Positions 1 through 7,907 of a stretch of DNA of 48,244 nt are shown in pieces (the stretch's first letter is position 1; the number at the start of each line of letters is the position of its first letter). Made by a program: the position numbers and the translations under genes. Below the pieces are notes generated by a model, which had not been told where the DNA came from, searched no databases, and worked only from the letters and a program-made list of their open reading frames with translations. Origin of the DNA: an uncultured Bacteroidales bacterium (GTDB lineage: Bacteria > Bacteroidota > Bacteroidia > Bacteroidales > Bacteroidaceae); contig CADCLN010000021.1 of the NCBI GenBank assembly GCA_902802265.1, positions 1-48,244 on the forward strand, written 5' to 3'.

Positions 1-1
1 T

Positions 2-118
2 TACAGCGTTGACCTCATCAAACGGCGCCGCATCCTGTTCAAGCCCAGCAAGAAGTTGATGCAGGAAATCCGCAAGGTGAAGAAAACCATTGTGGTGGAC
101 GAAGTCGAAGAACCGTAA
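2..118 (+). CDS. C-terminal end of an unidentified protein (partial)
   Basis: An open frame enters from outside the window and ends at a TAA at 116-118. The 38 visible residues are very basic at first (KRRR, KKL, KVKK) and acidic at the end (DEVEEP), which suggests a cytoplasmic tail or a C-terminal extension. No family can be named from this piece. The frame is supported by a good intrinsic terminator 41 nt downstream on the same strand. Confidence 0.6.
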   Translation, partial: YSVDLIKRRRILFKPSKKLMQEIRKVKKTIVVDEVEEP

Positions 119-130
119 GACCCCCTCTAA

Positions 131-190
131 CTCCCCCTTTAGGGGGAGGATTTTGTGATGGTCGGTTGTAGAGATACAGCCGACCTTTTT
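131..190 (+). terminator. Two consecutive hairpins, the second a rho-independent terminator
   Basis: A first hairpin pairs CTCCCCC (131-137) with GGGGGAG (142-148). A second, stronger one pairs GGTCGG plus TTGTA (160-170) with TACAG plus CCGACC (175-185) around a GAGA loop and is followed at once by five T. It most likely ends the transcript of the partial gene at the left edge. Confidence 0.75.
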
Positions 191-222
191 GTTGCAATGT
201 TGCAATGTTGCAATGTTGCAAC
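191..222. repeat. 8-bp tandem repeat, four units
   Basis: Four head-to-tail copies of GTTGCAAT (the last ends in C) follow the terminator directly. The array lies in the non-coding stretch between two convergent genes. Nothing in it suggests a function, and slippage is the simplest origin. Confidence 0.85.
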
Positions 223-245
223 AAGTTTTTTCCCTTTACCATTCG

Positions 246-361
246 TCCCTTTAACTTCCCTTTAACTTCCCTTCAACTTCCCTTTAACTTCCCTTCAACT
301 TCCCTTTAACTTCCCTTTAACTTCCCTTTAACTTCCCTTTAACTTCCCTTTAACTTCCCTT
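246..361. repeat. 11-bp tandem array (GGAAGTTAAAG family), about ten units
   Basis: Read on the minus strand, the unit is GGAAGTTAAAG, repeated about ten times with an occasional A-to-G change. The array begins right at the 3' end of the sirtuin gene: the sirtuin's last codons and TAA stop are made of the first repeat unit. Short arrays of the same 11-mer occur at 15859-15891 and 48119-48150. Confidence 0.9.
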
Positions 362-1054
362 TCTAAGCATTTCAACAAGTTTTTTCATGCCTTCGGATGC
401 ACCCGTCTGGAGGTGCGTGATGCCGAGGGAGGGGTCGTAGGACACGTCGGCGGGGTCGATGAGGTAGATTTTGCAGGCAGGGGGAGCGTAGTGCAGGAGT
501 CCTGCGGCGGGATAGACGACGAGGGAGGTGCCGATGACCACGAGGATGTCAGCCTGACTGACTTCGTGGATGGCGGGTTCGATCATGGGGACGGGTTCGC
601 CAAACCAGACGATGGCGGGGCGCAACTGCGAACCGTCTTTGGCTTGCTGCCCCATGTGGATGTCGAGATGTGGCTCGCGGAGGGTGACCACCTGGCTGGG
701 GTCGTTGGGATGGAGCGTGGAGGTGGCTTTCAGCAGTTCGCCGTGCAGATGGATGATGTGGCTGCTGCCGGCTCGTTCATGCAGGTCGTCCACGTTTTGG
801 GTAACGACGGTGACGGCGTAGTCCGTCTCCAGGCTGGCTACGAGCCGGTGTGCCAGGCAGGGGGAGGCTTGGAGCAGCTGGCGCCGCAGGCGGTTGTAGA
901 AGTTGATGACGAGTTCGGGGTCAGCCATGTAGCCCTGGATGCTGGCTACTTGTTCTACGGGGTATTTTTCCCATAGTCCGTCGCTGTTGCGGAAGGTGCT
1001 GATGCCGCTTTCTGCCGACATCCCTGCACCGGTAAGGAATACTAATTTTTTCAT
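350..1054 (-). CDS. cobB: NAD-dependent protein deacylase, sirtuin (CobB/SIRT5-like)
   Basis: A 234-residue, single-domain sirtuin that removes acyl groups from lysines using NAD+. It begins with the NAD-binding loop GAGMSAESGIS (residues 9-19) followed by FR. It then has TQNVDDLHERAG, the catalytic-His segment HLHGEL, WFGE and the late Rossmann motif GTSLVVYPA. The four zinc-binding cysteines of classical sirtuins are absent. In E. coli CobB the substrate pocket has Tyr-x-x-Arg, which binds succinyl or malonyl groups; here the segment reads FYNRLRRQ, so the Tyr is kept but a Leu stands where the Arg belongs, with Arg one place earlier. Acyl preference may therefore differ. The start ATG at 1054 precedes KKLVFLTGAG directly. 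A -7 box (TAACTTTG, 1174-1167) lies upstream. The stop codon falls inside the 11-bp repeat array. Confidence 0.93.
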   Translation of the reverse strand: MKKLVFLTGAGMSAESGISTFRNSDGLWEKYPVEQVASIQGYMADPELVINFYNRLRRQLLQASPCLAHRLVASLETDYAVTVVTQNVDDLHERAGSSHIIHLHGELLKATSTLHPNDPSQVVTLREPHLDIHMGQQAKDGSQLRPAIVWFGEPVPMIEPAIHEVSQADILVVIGTSLVVYPAAGLLHYAPPACKIYLIDPADVSYDPSLGITHLQTGASEGMKKLVEMLRKGS

Positions 1055-1086
1055 GGGTGTTTATTCTTTCTGAGCTGGGCGGAATA

Positions 1087-1131
1087 TCCGGTTTATCCGG
1101 TTTGTCCGGAATGTCCGGAATATCCGTTTTA
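1087..1131. repeat. 9-bp tandem array, TCCGGTTTA type, five units
   Basis: Five degenerate 9-bp units, each starting TCCG, lie between the divergent sirtuin and C10-peptidase genes. The period matches the other 9-bp arrays in this window (5506-5550, 19363-19425, 27749-27793), although the unit sequence differs. Confidence 0.8.
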
Positions 1132-1215
1132 ACAAAAAACTTCAAAGTCTGTGTGGTCTGTGGTGGCAAAGTTAAGGATTTTAGATGAAGAATGAAGAAT
1201 AAAGAATGAAGAATT

Positions 1216-1246
1216 TTTGTTAAATGAAGAAATTTTCCTATTTTTG
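1216..1246 (+). promoter_or_regulatory. Bacteroidetes-type promoter of the C10 peptidase operon
   Basis: TTTG at 1216-1219 and TATTTTTG at 1239-1246 are 19 nt apart, an exact fit to the Bacteroidetes housekeeping pattern TTTG-N19-21-TAnnTTTG. The ATG of the downstream gene is at 1264, so the leader would be about 10 nt. Confidence 0.8.
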
Positions 1247-1263
1247 CAAAAAATTTTTGTGCC

Positions 1264-2952
1264 ATGAAGATTTTTCTGTATTTTTTCGTGTTTTTCTTGG
1301 GTATCGAAACATTGTCGGCACAGGAGATGAGGGAACACAGGTGGCTGAGCAGAGAGAAGGTGCTGACCCCCATCCACAGCCGTCGGGGGGAGCGCGCGGC
1401 TGTGCAGAAGGTGTTGCCCCGCAGACAGGCCGATGCCCGACCGTCGGGAGGTGTGCCGCCGCTGCTTACCGACCACTGGGACCAGGAGGGTGTGCTGTGC
1501 AGCATGACGCCGCTGATGGACGGAAAACATGCCGCGGTGGGCTGTGTGGCTCTGGCTATGGCCGAGGTGATGCACAAGTGGGAACATCCGCTGCAGGGCA
1601 AGGGGATGCTGACCTACTACGACAGCCTGGGCTGCGGACAGGTGTTGACAGCCCGTTTCGAGGAGCACCGCTACGAGTGGGACAAGATGCTGGACCGGTA
1701 TGTGGAGGGTGAATATACCCAGCAGCAGGCCGATGCGGCAGCGTTGCTGTGCAGCGATTGCGGCATCAGCGTGCGCATGAAGTACGGCGCGTCGAGCGGA
1801 GCGGAGCCTGTGTGGCAAGCCATTGCCCTGCCCACGTATTTTGGCTACGACGAGGGGGTGCAGATGCTTTTCCGCGATTTCTATACGAGGGACGAGATAA
1901 CGGCGTTGCTGAAGCGGGAACTGGACGCAGGACGGCCTGTGCTGATTTCGGGATATAACTATGTGGGGGGTCATGCCTTCGTGATTGACGGCTACGACGA
2001 GCGGGACTGGTTCCACATCGTGGCGGGCAATCCTAACGGCGAGGGCGACGGATGGACGCCGCTGGACTGCATGGCTTTCGACATGCCCGAGTGGTACGAC
2101 GTGGATAGCCCTGAGTCGGGACTGAACCTGCTGCAGGTGTTTGTCACGGGCATTGTACCCGAGAATCACCCTGACGCCACGCATACCGAAACGCACGTCT
2201 TTGCCATGCGGGGAATGGAGGCGCTGAGCGAGTGTGTCCGTCGGACGGACAGCCTGACGTTCTGCGTGCACGAATTGTGCAATGTGGGGCGCAACCTGCA
2301 CAGCGACAGTGTGGCGGTGATGATGGTGAAGGACGGCGAGAGGGTGCAGCCTGTCTATACCTACGACCGCACCTTCCTGCTGGAGGAAGTGGACGACACG
2401 ACCTATACCGACACCGTCCGCTGCCTGCTGCCTGAAGGACTGGAGGCGGGCAGATATACGCTGCAACCCATGTTCCGCGATGGCGGCACATGGCAGGCGG
2501 TGAGGACTTGTACGGGCACGCCGAATGAGTTGCAGATGGATGTGACGGAGCAGACGGTCAGACTCTACACCGATTCGTCGAAGGTGGCGTATCTGACGCT
2601 GGAGGATTTTGAGGTGCCCGACCTGATTCTGAACGGCAGTGCACCCGACATCCGTCTGACGCTGAAGGCTCACAATGCGGAGTTTTCGGGACGCATCTAC
2701 CTCTACATGGAACCTATCGACGAGCGTTGCCAGGAGTTTTACCTGCTGCGGCAGGGGGTGACGATGCAGCCCGACGAGGTGAGCGTGCGCCGCATCCACA
2801 AGATGAAGGTGTATGCCCCGAAGACGGGCAAGTATCGGCTGCATTTCCTCTACGACAACAATCTGCTGGACGACAAGATGTATGAGTTGACACCCGAAAC
2901 CATCGAGGTGTCTGTACTGCATACGGGTGTGATTCAATGGGCACGAAGATGA
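1264..2952 (+). CDS. Secreted C10-family (streptopain/interpain-like) cysteine peptidase
   Basis: 562 residues with a signal peptide (hydrophobic residues 3-17, cleavage near LSA-Q20). The peptidase part carries the C10 hallmarks: W72-D-Q74 of the oxyanion region, VGCVALAMAEVM with the nucleophile Cys94, and GGHAFVIDGYD with the catalytic His237. After the His, family members normally have an H-x-N-W-G-W-G-G stretch; here residues 250-264 read FHIVAGNPNGEGDGW, so the usual Asn-Trp pair is replaced by Val253-Ala254. The enzyme may be weak, altered or inactive. Residues from about 300 to 562 are beta-rich and of unknown role. It is the first gene of a three-gene operon: its TGA overlaps the next gene's ATG (ATGA at 2949-2952). 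It would act in the periplasm or at the surface. Confidence 0.85.
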   Translation: MKIFLYFFVFFLGIETLSAQEMREHRWLSREKVLTPIHSRRGERAAVQKVLPRRQADARPSGGVPPLLTDHWDQEGVLCSMTPLMDGKHAAVGCVALAMAEVMHKWEHPLQGKGMLTYYDSLGCGQVLTARFEEHRYEWDKMLDRYVEGEYTQQQADAAALLCSDCGISVRMKYGASSGAEPVWQAIALPTYFGYDEGVQMLFRDFYTRDEITALLKRELDAGRPVLISGYNYVGGHAFVIDGYDERDWFHIVAGNPNGEGDGWTPLDCMAFDMPEWYDVDSPESGLNLLQVFVTGIVPENHPDATHTETHVFAMRGMEALSECVRRTDSLTFCVHELCNVGRNLHSDSVAVMMVKDGERVQPVYTYDRTFLLEEVDDTTYTDTVRCLLPEGLEAGRYTLQPMFRDGGTWQAVRTCTGTPNELQMDVTEQTVRLYTDSSKVAYLTLEDFEVPDLILNGSAPDIRLTLKAHNAEFSGRIYLYMEPIDERCQEFYLLRQGVTMQPDEVSVRRIHKMKVYAPKTGKYRLHFLYDNNLLDDKMYELTPETIEVSVLHTGVIQWARR

Positions 2953-3887
2953 AGAAGATAACTGTCCTGATACCCTGCCACAACGAGGAGGGTTGCCTGC
3001 CTGCACTCTACGAGGCGCTGGGCAGGGTGGCAGAGGTGAATGATGCCTATCGGTGGGAATGGCTGTTTGTCGATGACGGCAGCACCGACCAGACGTTGGC
3101 CTGTCTGCAGGAGATGGCCAGGAAGGACCCCAGGGTGTGCTATGTTTCGCTGAGCCGCAATTTCGGCAAGGAGAAGGCCATGCTGGCGGGTTTCGACTAT
3201 GCTCGGGGCGACGCTGTGGTCATCATGGATGCCGACCTGCAAGACCCTCCCGACCTGATCAGCGAGATGGTGCACTGGTGGGAATCGGGCTACGACGATG
3301 TCTATGCCCGCCGCACAGCCCGCGAGGGACAGGGATGGCTGCGACGGAAGATGAGCACTGCCTTCTACCGCCTGCTGCAAAGTTCCACCCAGATGGATGT
3401 GCTGCAGAATGTGGGGGATTTCCGTCTGATTGACCGCAAGTGTGTCGAAGCCCTGCGGCGGTTTCGTGAACAGGAACGCTACACGAAGGGGATGTTTGCC
3501 TGGATAGGATTCAGGAAGAAGGAACTGACCTACACACATGGGGTGCGACGTGTGGGCACTTCGTCGTGGGGATTCTGGAGCCTGCTGTCGCTGGCCATCA
3601 ACGGACTTACCTCCTTCACCGTCGTTCCGCTGCGATTCTCCACCCTGATGGGTTTGTTCGTCTCCCTGTTTGCCCTCATCCGCATGGTCTGGGTGTTCGT
3701 GAAGGCACTCATCTGGGGTGACCCCGTCGCCGGCTACCCTTCCCTCATGGTGGTCATCCTTTTTCTGGGCGGTGTGCAACTGCTTTCTTTAGGTATCATC
3801 GGCGAATATCTGGGACGTGTGTTCAACGAAACGAAGAACCGCCCTGTGTATATTGTCAACGAAACGAATATGGAACATGAGGCGTGA
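2949..3887 (+). CDS. Family 2 glycosyltransferase, polyprenyl-phosphate type (GtrB/DPM1-like), membrane-anchored
   Basis: 312 residues from the ATG at 2949, chosen because it overlaps the preceding stop (ATGA) and leads directly into KKITVLIPCHNEEG; an upstream ATG at 2937 is also in frame. The GT-A domain has IPCHNEE, FVDDGSTD, the sugar-nucleotide motif DADLQDPP and FRLIDRK, all typical of enzymes that move a hexose onto undecaprenyl or dolichyl phosphate. Two membrane helices near the C-terminus (about 220-245 and 257-285) anchor it in the inner membrane, as in GtrB. Its neighbours suggest it supplies a lipid-linked sugar to the following membrane protein. The 3' end overlaps the next gene by 11 nt. 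Confidence 0.9.
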   Translation: MKKITVLIPCHNEEGCLPALYEALGRVAEVNDAYRWEWLFVDDGSTDQTLACLQEMARKDPRVCYVSLSRNFGKEKAMLAGFDYARGDAVVIMDADLQDPPDLISEMVHWWESGYDDVYARRTAREGQGWLRRKMSTAFYRLLQSSTQMDVLQNVGDFRLIDRKCVEALRRFREQERYTKGMFAWIGFRKKELTYTHGVRRVGTSSWGFWSLLSLAINGLTSFTVVPLRFSTLMGLFVSLFALIRMVWVFVKALIWGDPVAGYPSLMVVILFLGGVQLLSLGIIGEYLGRVFNETKNRPVYIVNETNMEHEA

Positions 3888-5427
3888 AATAGCGGAATAT
3901 CGGTCCTTCCCCTGCCTCGTCTTCCTCTGGTGTGCCCTTTGGGGATTTCAGGGCGTGGATATGTCGGACGAAGGCTGGCTGCTTTCTGCCTATCAGCAGG
4001 CTTACCGCCATCCGGAAAGCGTGGAGTCGGTGTTTCTCTACTACAACGCTGTGGCGGTGGGTGGACTGTGGAACGCCCTGTTTGGCTGGATGGGCATGTA
4101 CGGTTTCCGTCTGCTCTATGCCCTCAACACAGCCCTGATAGCGGTGACTACCTGTCAGATACTCAAACCCTACGTCGGTCGCCGCATCGTCTTTGTCGGC
4201 ATCGGTCTTGTGCTGCTGGCACAGAATTTCGGTTGCATCGTCTTTCACCACAACCAGTTCACTCCCCTCCTGCTCAGCATAGCCATCCTGCTCTGGCAAC
4301 GTAAGCGGTATGCATGGGGAGGTGTGGTTTTCGGCATCAATTTTTTTACCCGACTGCCCAATATCACCCTCTCCGCACTGATTGTCCTGTTCCTTGTCCA
4401 TGCCTTTCGCCACAAAACCTTCAAGCCGCTTATCCAAGTGCTGGGCGGCATCGTCGGGGGGTGTATCGCTGTGCTGGCTTACATGGTCGCCGCAGGACAT
4501 CTGCACACGTTTCTGAACAGTGTATGGTCGCTGGGAGATGCCGCCCAGGTCTCCGACAGCACACACAACCTGAGCTATATGCTCGGCATCTACACCACCG
4601 ACTGGATTCATGTACTCCTCCAGATGCTCCTCCCCGTATGGCCTCTCTACGACTTTGTCACCTATCTCTATGCACTCAGCACGCTTGCCCTGCTCTATGC
4701 ACTCTGTCGGCATCGCCATGAAGAGGAGAAATTCGTCCTGCCTCTCGCCGCCCTTATCATCCTCTATGTTCAACCGCTGGGCAGCGATTTCGGCATCGGC
4801 AACATGGGTGTGTTCTCCATCTGGCTGGCAGTCCCCCTGTCGTGCGGAATTATTTATCAAGCACTGAAACCCTTCAGACTTTTTTTCTTCGTCATTCCGC
4901 TGGGCTATTACACTTATACCCAAGGCTGGGGACTGATCAGTTGCTGCATGTCCGACAACGGTGGTCGCTGGAACATGACCCACCGCATTCACCATCCGCT
5001 TGCCACCACTTTCACTACCGAGGCAAATATGCTGGCAGCCGACTCTCTACTCGCCGTACTGCCCCGATACGTACAGCCCGACGACTACCTGCTTTGCTAC
5101 CAAAACACACCCATGATTCATTACTACACCCACACTCGCCCTTATCTTTACAATCCCTGGCTATTCACCTACGATTCAGGCAATTTCCAAAAATGTATCG
5201 ACCGTTCTCAACGAGAAAACCCCACCCCTCCCGTCGTTGTCCGCGACAAAGGTGGTTATGCCACTTGGCGTGAATTTAACCCCGACTGGAACAATGACCA
5301 TGCCACCGACAGTTATCTTCACACTAACCGCAAAATCACCATCCTCAATGCTTTCCTCCGCAAACACCACTACCGCATAGCCTGGGAAAACACCGTTTTC
5401 CAGATACTGGTACCCGAAAAAGAATAA
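3877..5427 (+). CDS. Multi-pass membrane protein, possible GT-C-type glycosyltransferase
   Basis: 516 residues from the ATG at 3877 (MRREIAEYRS). A longer in-frame start at 3817 would lie deep inside the preceding gene and is less likely. About ten hydrophobic segments fill residues 15-350. Between the first two lies DMSDEGWLLSAY, an acidic motif in an external loop as seen in GT-C enzymes that use polyprenyl-phosphate sugars. The C-terminal 150 residues form a soluble domain. No named family could be assigned. Overlap with the GtrB-like gene suggests a pair in which one makes the lipid-linked sugar and the other transfers it outside the membrane. Oddly, the last codons and stop lie in a 43-nt segment that recurs inside the MBOAT gene (7648-7690). 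Confidence 0.75.
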   Translation: MRREIAEYRSFPCLVFLWCALWGFQGVDMSDEGWLLSAYQQAYRHPESVESVFLYYNAVAVGGLWNALFGWMGMYGFRLLYALNTALIAVTTCQILKPYVGRRIVFVGIGLVLLAQNFGCIVFHHNQFTPLLLSIAILLWQRKRYAWGGVVFGINFFTRLPNITLSALIVLFLVHAFRHKTFKPLIQVLGGIVGGCIAVLAYMVAAGHLHTFLNSVWSLGDAAQVSDSTHNLSYMLGIYTTDWIHVLLQMLLPVWPLYDFVTYLYALSTLALLYALCRHRHEEEKFVLPLAALIILYVQPLGSDFGIGNMGVFSIWLAVPLSCGIIYQALKPFRLFFFVIPLGYYTYTQGWGLISCCMSDNGGRWNMTHRIHHPLATTFTTEANMLAADSLLAVLPRYVQPDDYLLCYQNTPMIHYYTHTRPYLYNPWLFTYDSGNFQKCIDRSQRENPTPPVVVRDKGGYATWREFNPDWNNDHATDSYLHTNRKITILNAFLRKHHYRIAWENTVFQILVPEKE

Positions 5428-5594
5428 TAGAACGACCACGGATTACACAGATTTGGAAAGGAGTGCCCTAACGGGCAGAAATCTCACAAATCGTTCAAAT
5501 CTTAATTCGTTAAATTCGTCAAATTCGTCAAATTCGTTAAATTCGTAGTTCCCAAAAAATCCGAGTAATCCAAAAAATCTGTGTAATCTGTGGT
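5412..5594. repeat. Inverted-repeat element 1 (9-bp-unit family) with internal 9-bp array
   Basis: The left end ACCACGGATTACACAGATTT (5435-5454) and the right end (5575-5594, reverse complement ACCACAGATTACACAGATTT) match at 19 of 20 positions. Between them lies an array of five 9-bp units of TTCGTTAAA type (5506-5550). Sequence shared with element 2 starts earlier, at 5412, inside the coding region. The element fills almost the whole gap between two convergent genes, so a hairpin-terminator role is possible. Confidence 0.8.
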
Positions 5595-5600
5595 AGTGGT

Positions 5601-6515
5601 TCACCGCAGCCAATACAGCAGTTTTTTGGTCAGTTTGGTGGCTCCGTATTCGTTGAGGTGGTGGGAGTCGTAGAAGTCAGCGTCGAGAAAATCGGGATCG
5701 TCGGAGAAATCCATGTAATGAACATGGGGATGGCGGCGAAGTAGTTGGGCAAGGACGCTGTTGTTACGATCTACCTGTCGAGGCTGCTGATGTTCCAGAA
5801 AACGGGGAGACAAGGGAGTCGTGATAAGCAACACATTGACTCGTTGCTTGGCACAAAAATCCATGATGTCGTCGAGGTAAGCAATGTTGAGGGGAACAAG
5901 AGTGGTGTCGGCGTAGGTATTGTTGAAGGCTGCTTCAGCTCCGTTGTCCCAGTCATGTTCACGAGAACGGTAGGTAAAGTCGGTTCCCCAGCCGAGGGTG
6001 TCCCAGGTGGTGCAGTGAGAGGATTGCGGAGCGATGAGGTTGTTTTTCAGTTTTTCGACCAGAGCGTTTATGGAGGAAAATTCAAAGCCGTAGAAGCTGA
6101 TGCGGGGATGAATGTCGCAGTCCATATAAAGGCGGTAACGGATGGCGTTCCAACGTTCACGAGGCATACTTTCGAAGTCTTCGTAAAGGGAGAAATAGCT
6201 GTAGGGCAGGATAAGGTTGCGAAGGTGGGGCATGGGATAGTGGTGCAGCAGATAGTCGTCGTAACGGTAGGTCTGAGCCACTTGTGCCAGGTTGAAAGTT
6301 GTGTCGGACTGGGCAGTGAGGATGTTGGGATTAACGCCGTAGAAAGTGTGGCTGCTGCCGAGAATCAGGGTGCGGACTTGGGTGCTGTGACGTTGCATCC
6401 ATTGGTGTTTGTCACGCGAAGGATTGGGCAGATGTTCAACGTAGATTTCTGCCGCAATGAGGGGGATAAGGATGCAGAGGGAGAAGATGATGATATGTTT
6501 GAGAAAGTGTTTCAC
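5601..6515 (-). CDS. AlgJ/DltD-like SGNH-fold protein, partner of the MBOAT acyltransferase
   Basis: 304 residues with an N-terminal membrane anchor or signal (KHIIIFSLCILIPLIAAEIY). It shows an SGNH-hydrolase pattern: ILGSSHTFYGVNP has the Ser block, and DADFYDSHHLNEYG carries the C-terminal Asp and His. Proteins of this kind (AlgJ, AlgX, DltD and relatives) work outside the inner membrane with an MBOAT partner and move O-acyl, usually acetyl, groups onto an exported glycan. The gene starts 9 nt after the MBOAT gene's end, in the same operon, and is its last gene. Substrate unknown. Confidence 0.8.
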   Translation of the reverse strand: MKHFLKHIIIFSLCILIPLIAAEIYVEHLPNPSRDKHQWMQRHSTQVRTLILGSSHTFYGVNPNILTAQSDTTFNLAQVAQTYRYDDYLLHHYPMPHLRNLILPYSYFSLYEDFESMPRERWNAIRYRLYMDCDIHPRISFYGFEFSSINALVEKLKNNLIAPQSSHCTTWDTLGWGTDFTYRSREHDWDNGAEAAFNNTYADTTLVPLNIAYLDDIMDFCAKQRVNVLLITTPLSPRFLEHQQPRQVDRNNSVLAQLLRRHPHVHYMDFSDDPDFLDADFYDSHHLNEYGATKLTKKLLYWLR

Positions 6516-6524
6516 GGAAGGGGG

Positions 6525-7901
6525 TTAGAATTGGAAGTAGATGAATTGGGTCTTTTCGCCGCCATAGACAACGGTGATGACAAATAGAATGATGTAAAGG
6601 GCAAAACGGAGAGGTTGAGAGGATTGCCAACCGGTGGATTTCCATTGGAAGGGATGTGGGGAGTCTTTCATCTTCCATTCGGTAATCATGAGCAAAAGGA
6701 TGAGGGCTAAGGGCATCTTGCTGCATGAGGGGAGGGCAAGAAGATGGGGATTGAACATGCCGCTGAGGTAGTCGATGGCTACCTGCATATCGGGAGAACG
6801 GAAGATGACCCAACCAATGACGACAAAGAGGAAGGCAAGCCGACGAACAGGCAGGTAGTAGATGAGGGCATGGTAAAGTCCCCAGCAGACAAAGGTCCAG
6901 TTGCTGCCATGCCAAAGTCCGCTGAGCAAAAAGACGGCGAGGTTGTTGAGACGACGACGGACTTCACCCTTTCGGTTGCCACCCAGAGGGATATAGACGT
7001 AGTCTTTGAACCAACCCATCAGGGTGATGTGCCACCGACGCCAGAAGTCTTGCAGAGAGGTGGCAAAGTAGGGACGGTTGAAGTTGCGGGTAATGTGGAT
7101 GCCGAAGAGGCGTGCCGAACCCACAGCCATATCGCTGTAGCCTGAGAAGTCGCCGTAAATCTGGAAAGTGAAGTAGAGTGCTCCGAGCCAGAGTGTGGGC
7201 AAACTGACGGTGTCGTAGTGGGAAAAGACATAATCAACCTGTGGGGCACAGTTGTCGGCAATGAGCATCTTCTTGACAAGTCCCCAAAGGATGAGCCTCA
7301 TGCCTTCGGTAGCTTCCGTTTCGGAGAAGGTACGTTTTCGGGCAAACTGTGGCAGCAGGTTGCGACCACGCTCAATGGGACCTGCCACAAGCTGGGGAAA
7401 GAAGCAGATGAAGGTAAGGAAGTTGACGAATGATGGTGTCGGTCGCAATTCCCTTTTGTAGCAGTCAATGACGTAAGCTGAGAGCTGAAATGTGTAGAAG
7501 CTGATGCCGACAGGAAGAATGATGTGGAGTGTAGGCATATCGGCTTTGAAACCAACGGCAGACAGCAGTACGGCAAGGTTTTCGGCGAAGAAATTGAAGT
7601 ATTTGAAAATGCCGAGCACACCAAAGTTGATGAAGAGTAAAAAATAGACCCGAAAAGGAATAATAGAACGACCACGGAATACACATGTTTTTTTAGTCTC
7701 CAAAAATCCGTGGTTGAGAATGAGGTAGTTCACCAGACAAGTACCGACCATCAGTCCCAGACAGGGCACACTCCACCAACCATAGAAAACCATACTTGCC
7801 AGGAGCAGCACCCAGTTTTGGCTACGCTGTGAACGCATCGTCCAGTAGCAAGCAAAGACGATGGGCAGGAAGATGAGGTATGTGGTAGTGTTAAAGAGCA
7901 T
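6525..7901 (-). CDS. MBOAT-family O-acyltransferase (AlgI-like)
   Basis: 458 residues, many membrane segments. The family core is clear: ILPVGISFYTFQ (129-139), FFPQLVAGPIERG (167-179), IYGDFSGYSDMA (248-259), DFWRRWHITLMGWFKDYVYIPLGG (285-308) and the catalytic-His block LSGLWHGSNW with His331. It passes acyl groups, usually acetyl from acetyl-CoA, across the membrane to a glycan-modifying partner, here the next gene. Two oddities: the stretch between YHALIYYL and RRLAFLFVVIGW is shorter than usual; and residues about 70-85 (encoded near 7648-7714) derive from an intergenic repeat element, an apparent in-frame insertion ahead of FINFGVLGIFKYFNFF. It lies 6 nt after the upstream glycosyltransferase gene. 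Confidence 0.93.
   Translation of the reverse strand: MLFNTTTYLIFLPIVFACYWTMRSQRSQNWVLLLASMVFYGWWSVPCLGLMVGTCLVNYLILNHGFLETKKTCVFRGRSIIPFRVYFLLFINFGVLGIFKYFNFFAENLAVLLSAVGFKADMPTLHIILPVGISFYTFQLSAYVIDCYKRELRPTPSFVNFLTFICFFPQLVAGPIERGRNLLPQFARKRTFSETEATEGMRLILWGLVKKMLIADNCAPQVDYVFSHYDTVSLPTLWLGALYFTFQIYGDFSGYSDMAVGSARLFGIHITRNFNRPYFATSLQDFWRRWHITLMGWFKDYVYIPLGGNRKGEVRRRLNNLAVFLLSGLWHGSNWTFVCWGLYHALIYYLPVRRLAFLFVVIGWVIFRSPDMQVAIDYLSGMFNPHLLALPSCSKMPLALILLLMITEWKMKDSPHPFQWKSTGWQSSQPLRFALYIILFVITVVYGGEKTQFIYFQF
7648..7714. repeat. Inverted-repeat element 2, inside the MBOAT coding sequence
   Basis: 7648-7690 matches 5412-5454 at 39 of 43 positions, including the ACCACGGA end. The partner end (AATCCGTGGT, 7705-7714) lies shortly after, so a short hairpin element of the 9-bp family sits in an open reading frame. 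It adds roughly 10-15 residues to the MBOAT protein without a frameshift. Confidence 0.75.
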
Positions 7902-7907
7902 GGGCGT

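Noticed and set aside
1129-3006. Very long minus-strand frame of 625 codons opposite the C10 peptidase
   Set aside because: It has a His/Gln/Val-rich composition typical of the complement of a GC-rich gene; the plus strand has signal peptide, catalytic motifs and promoter.
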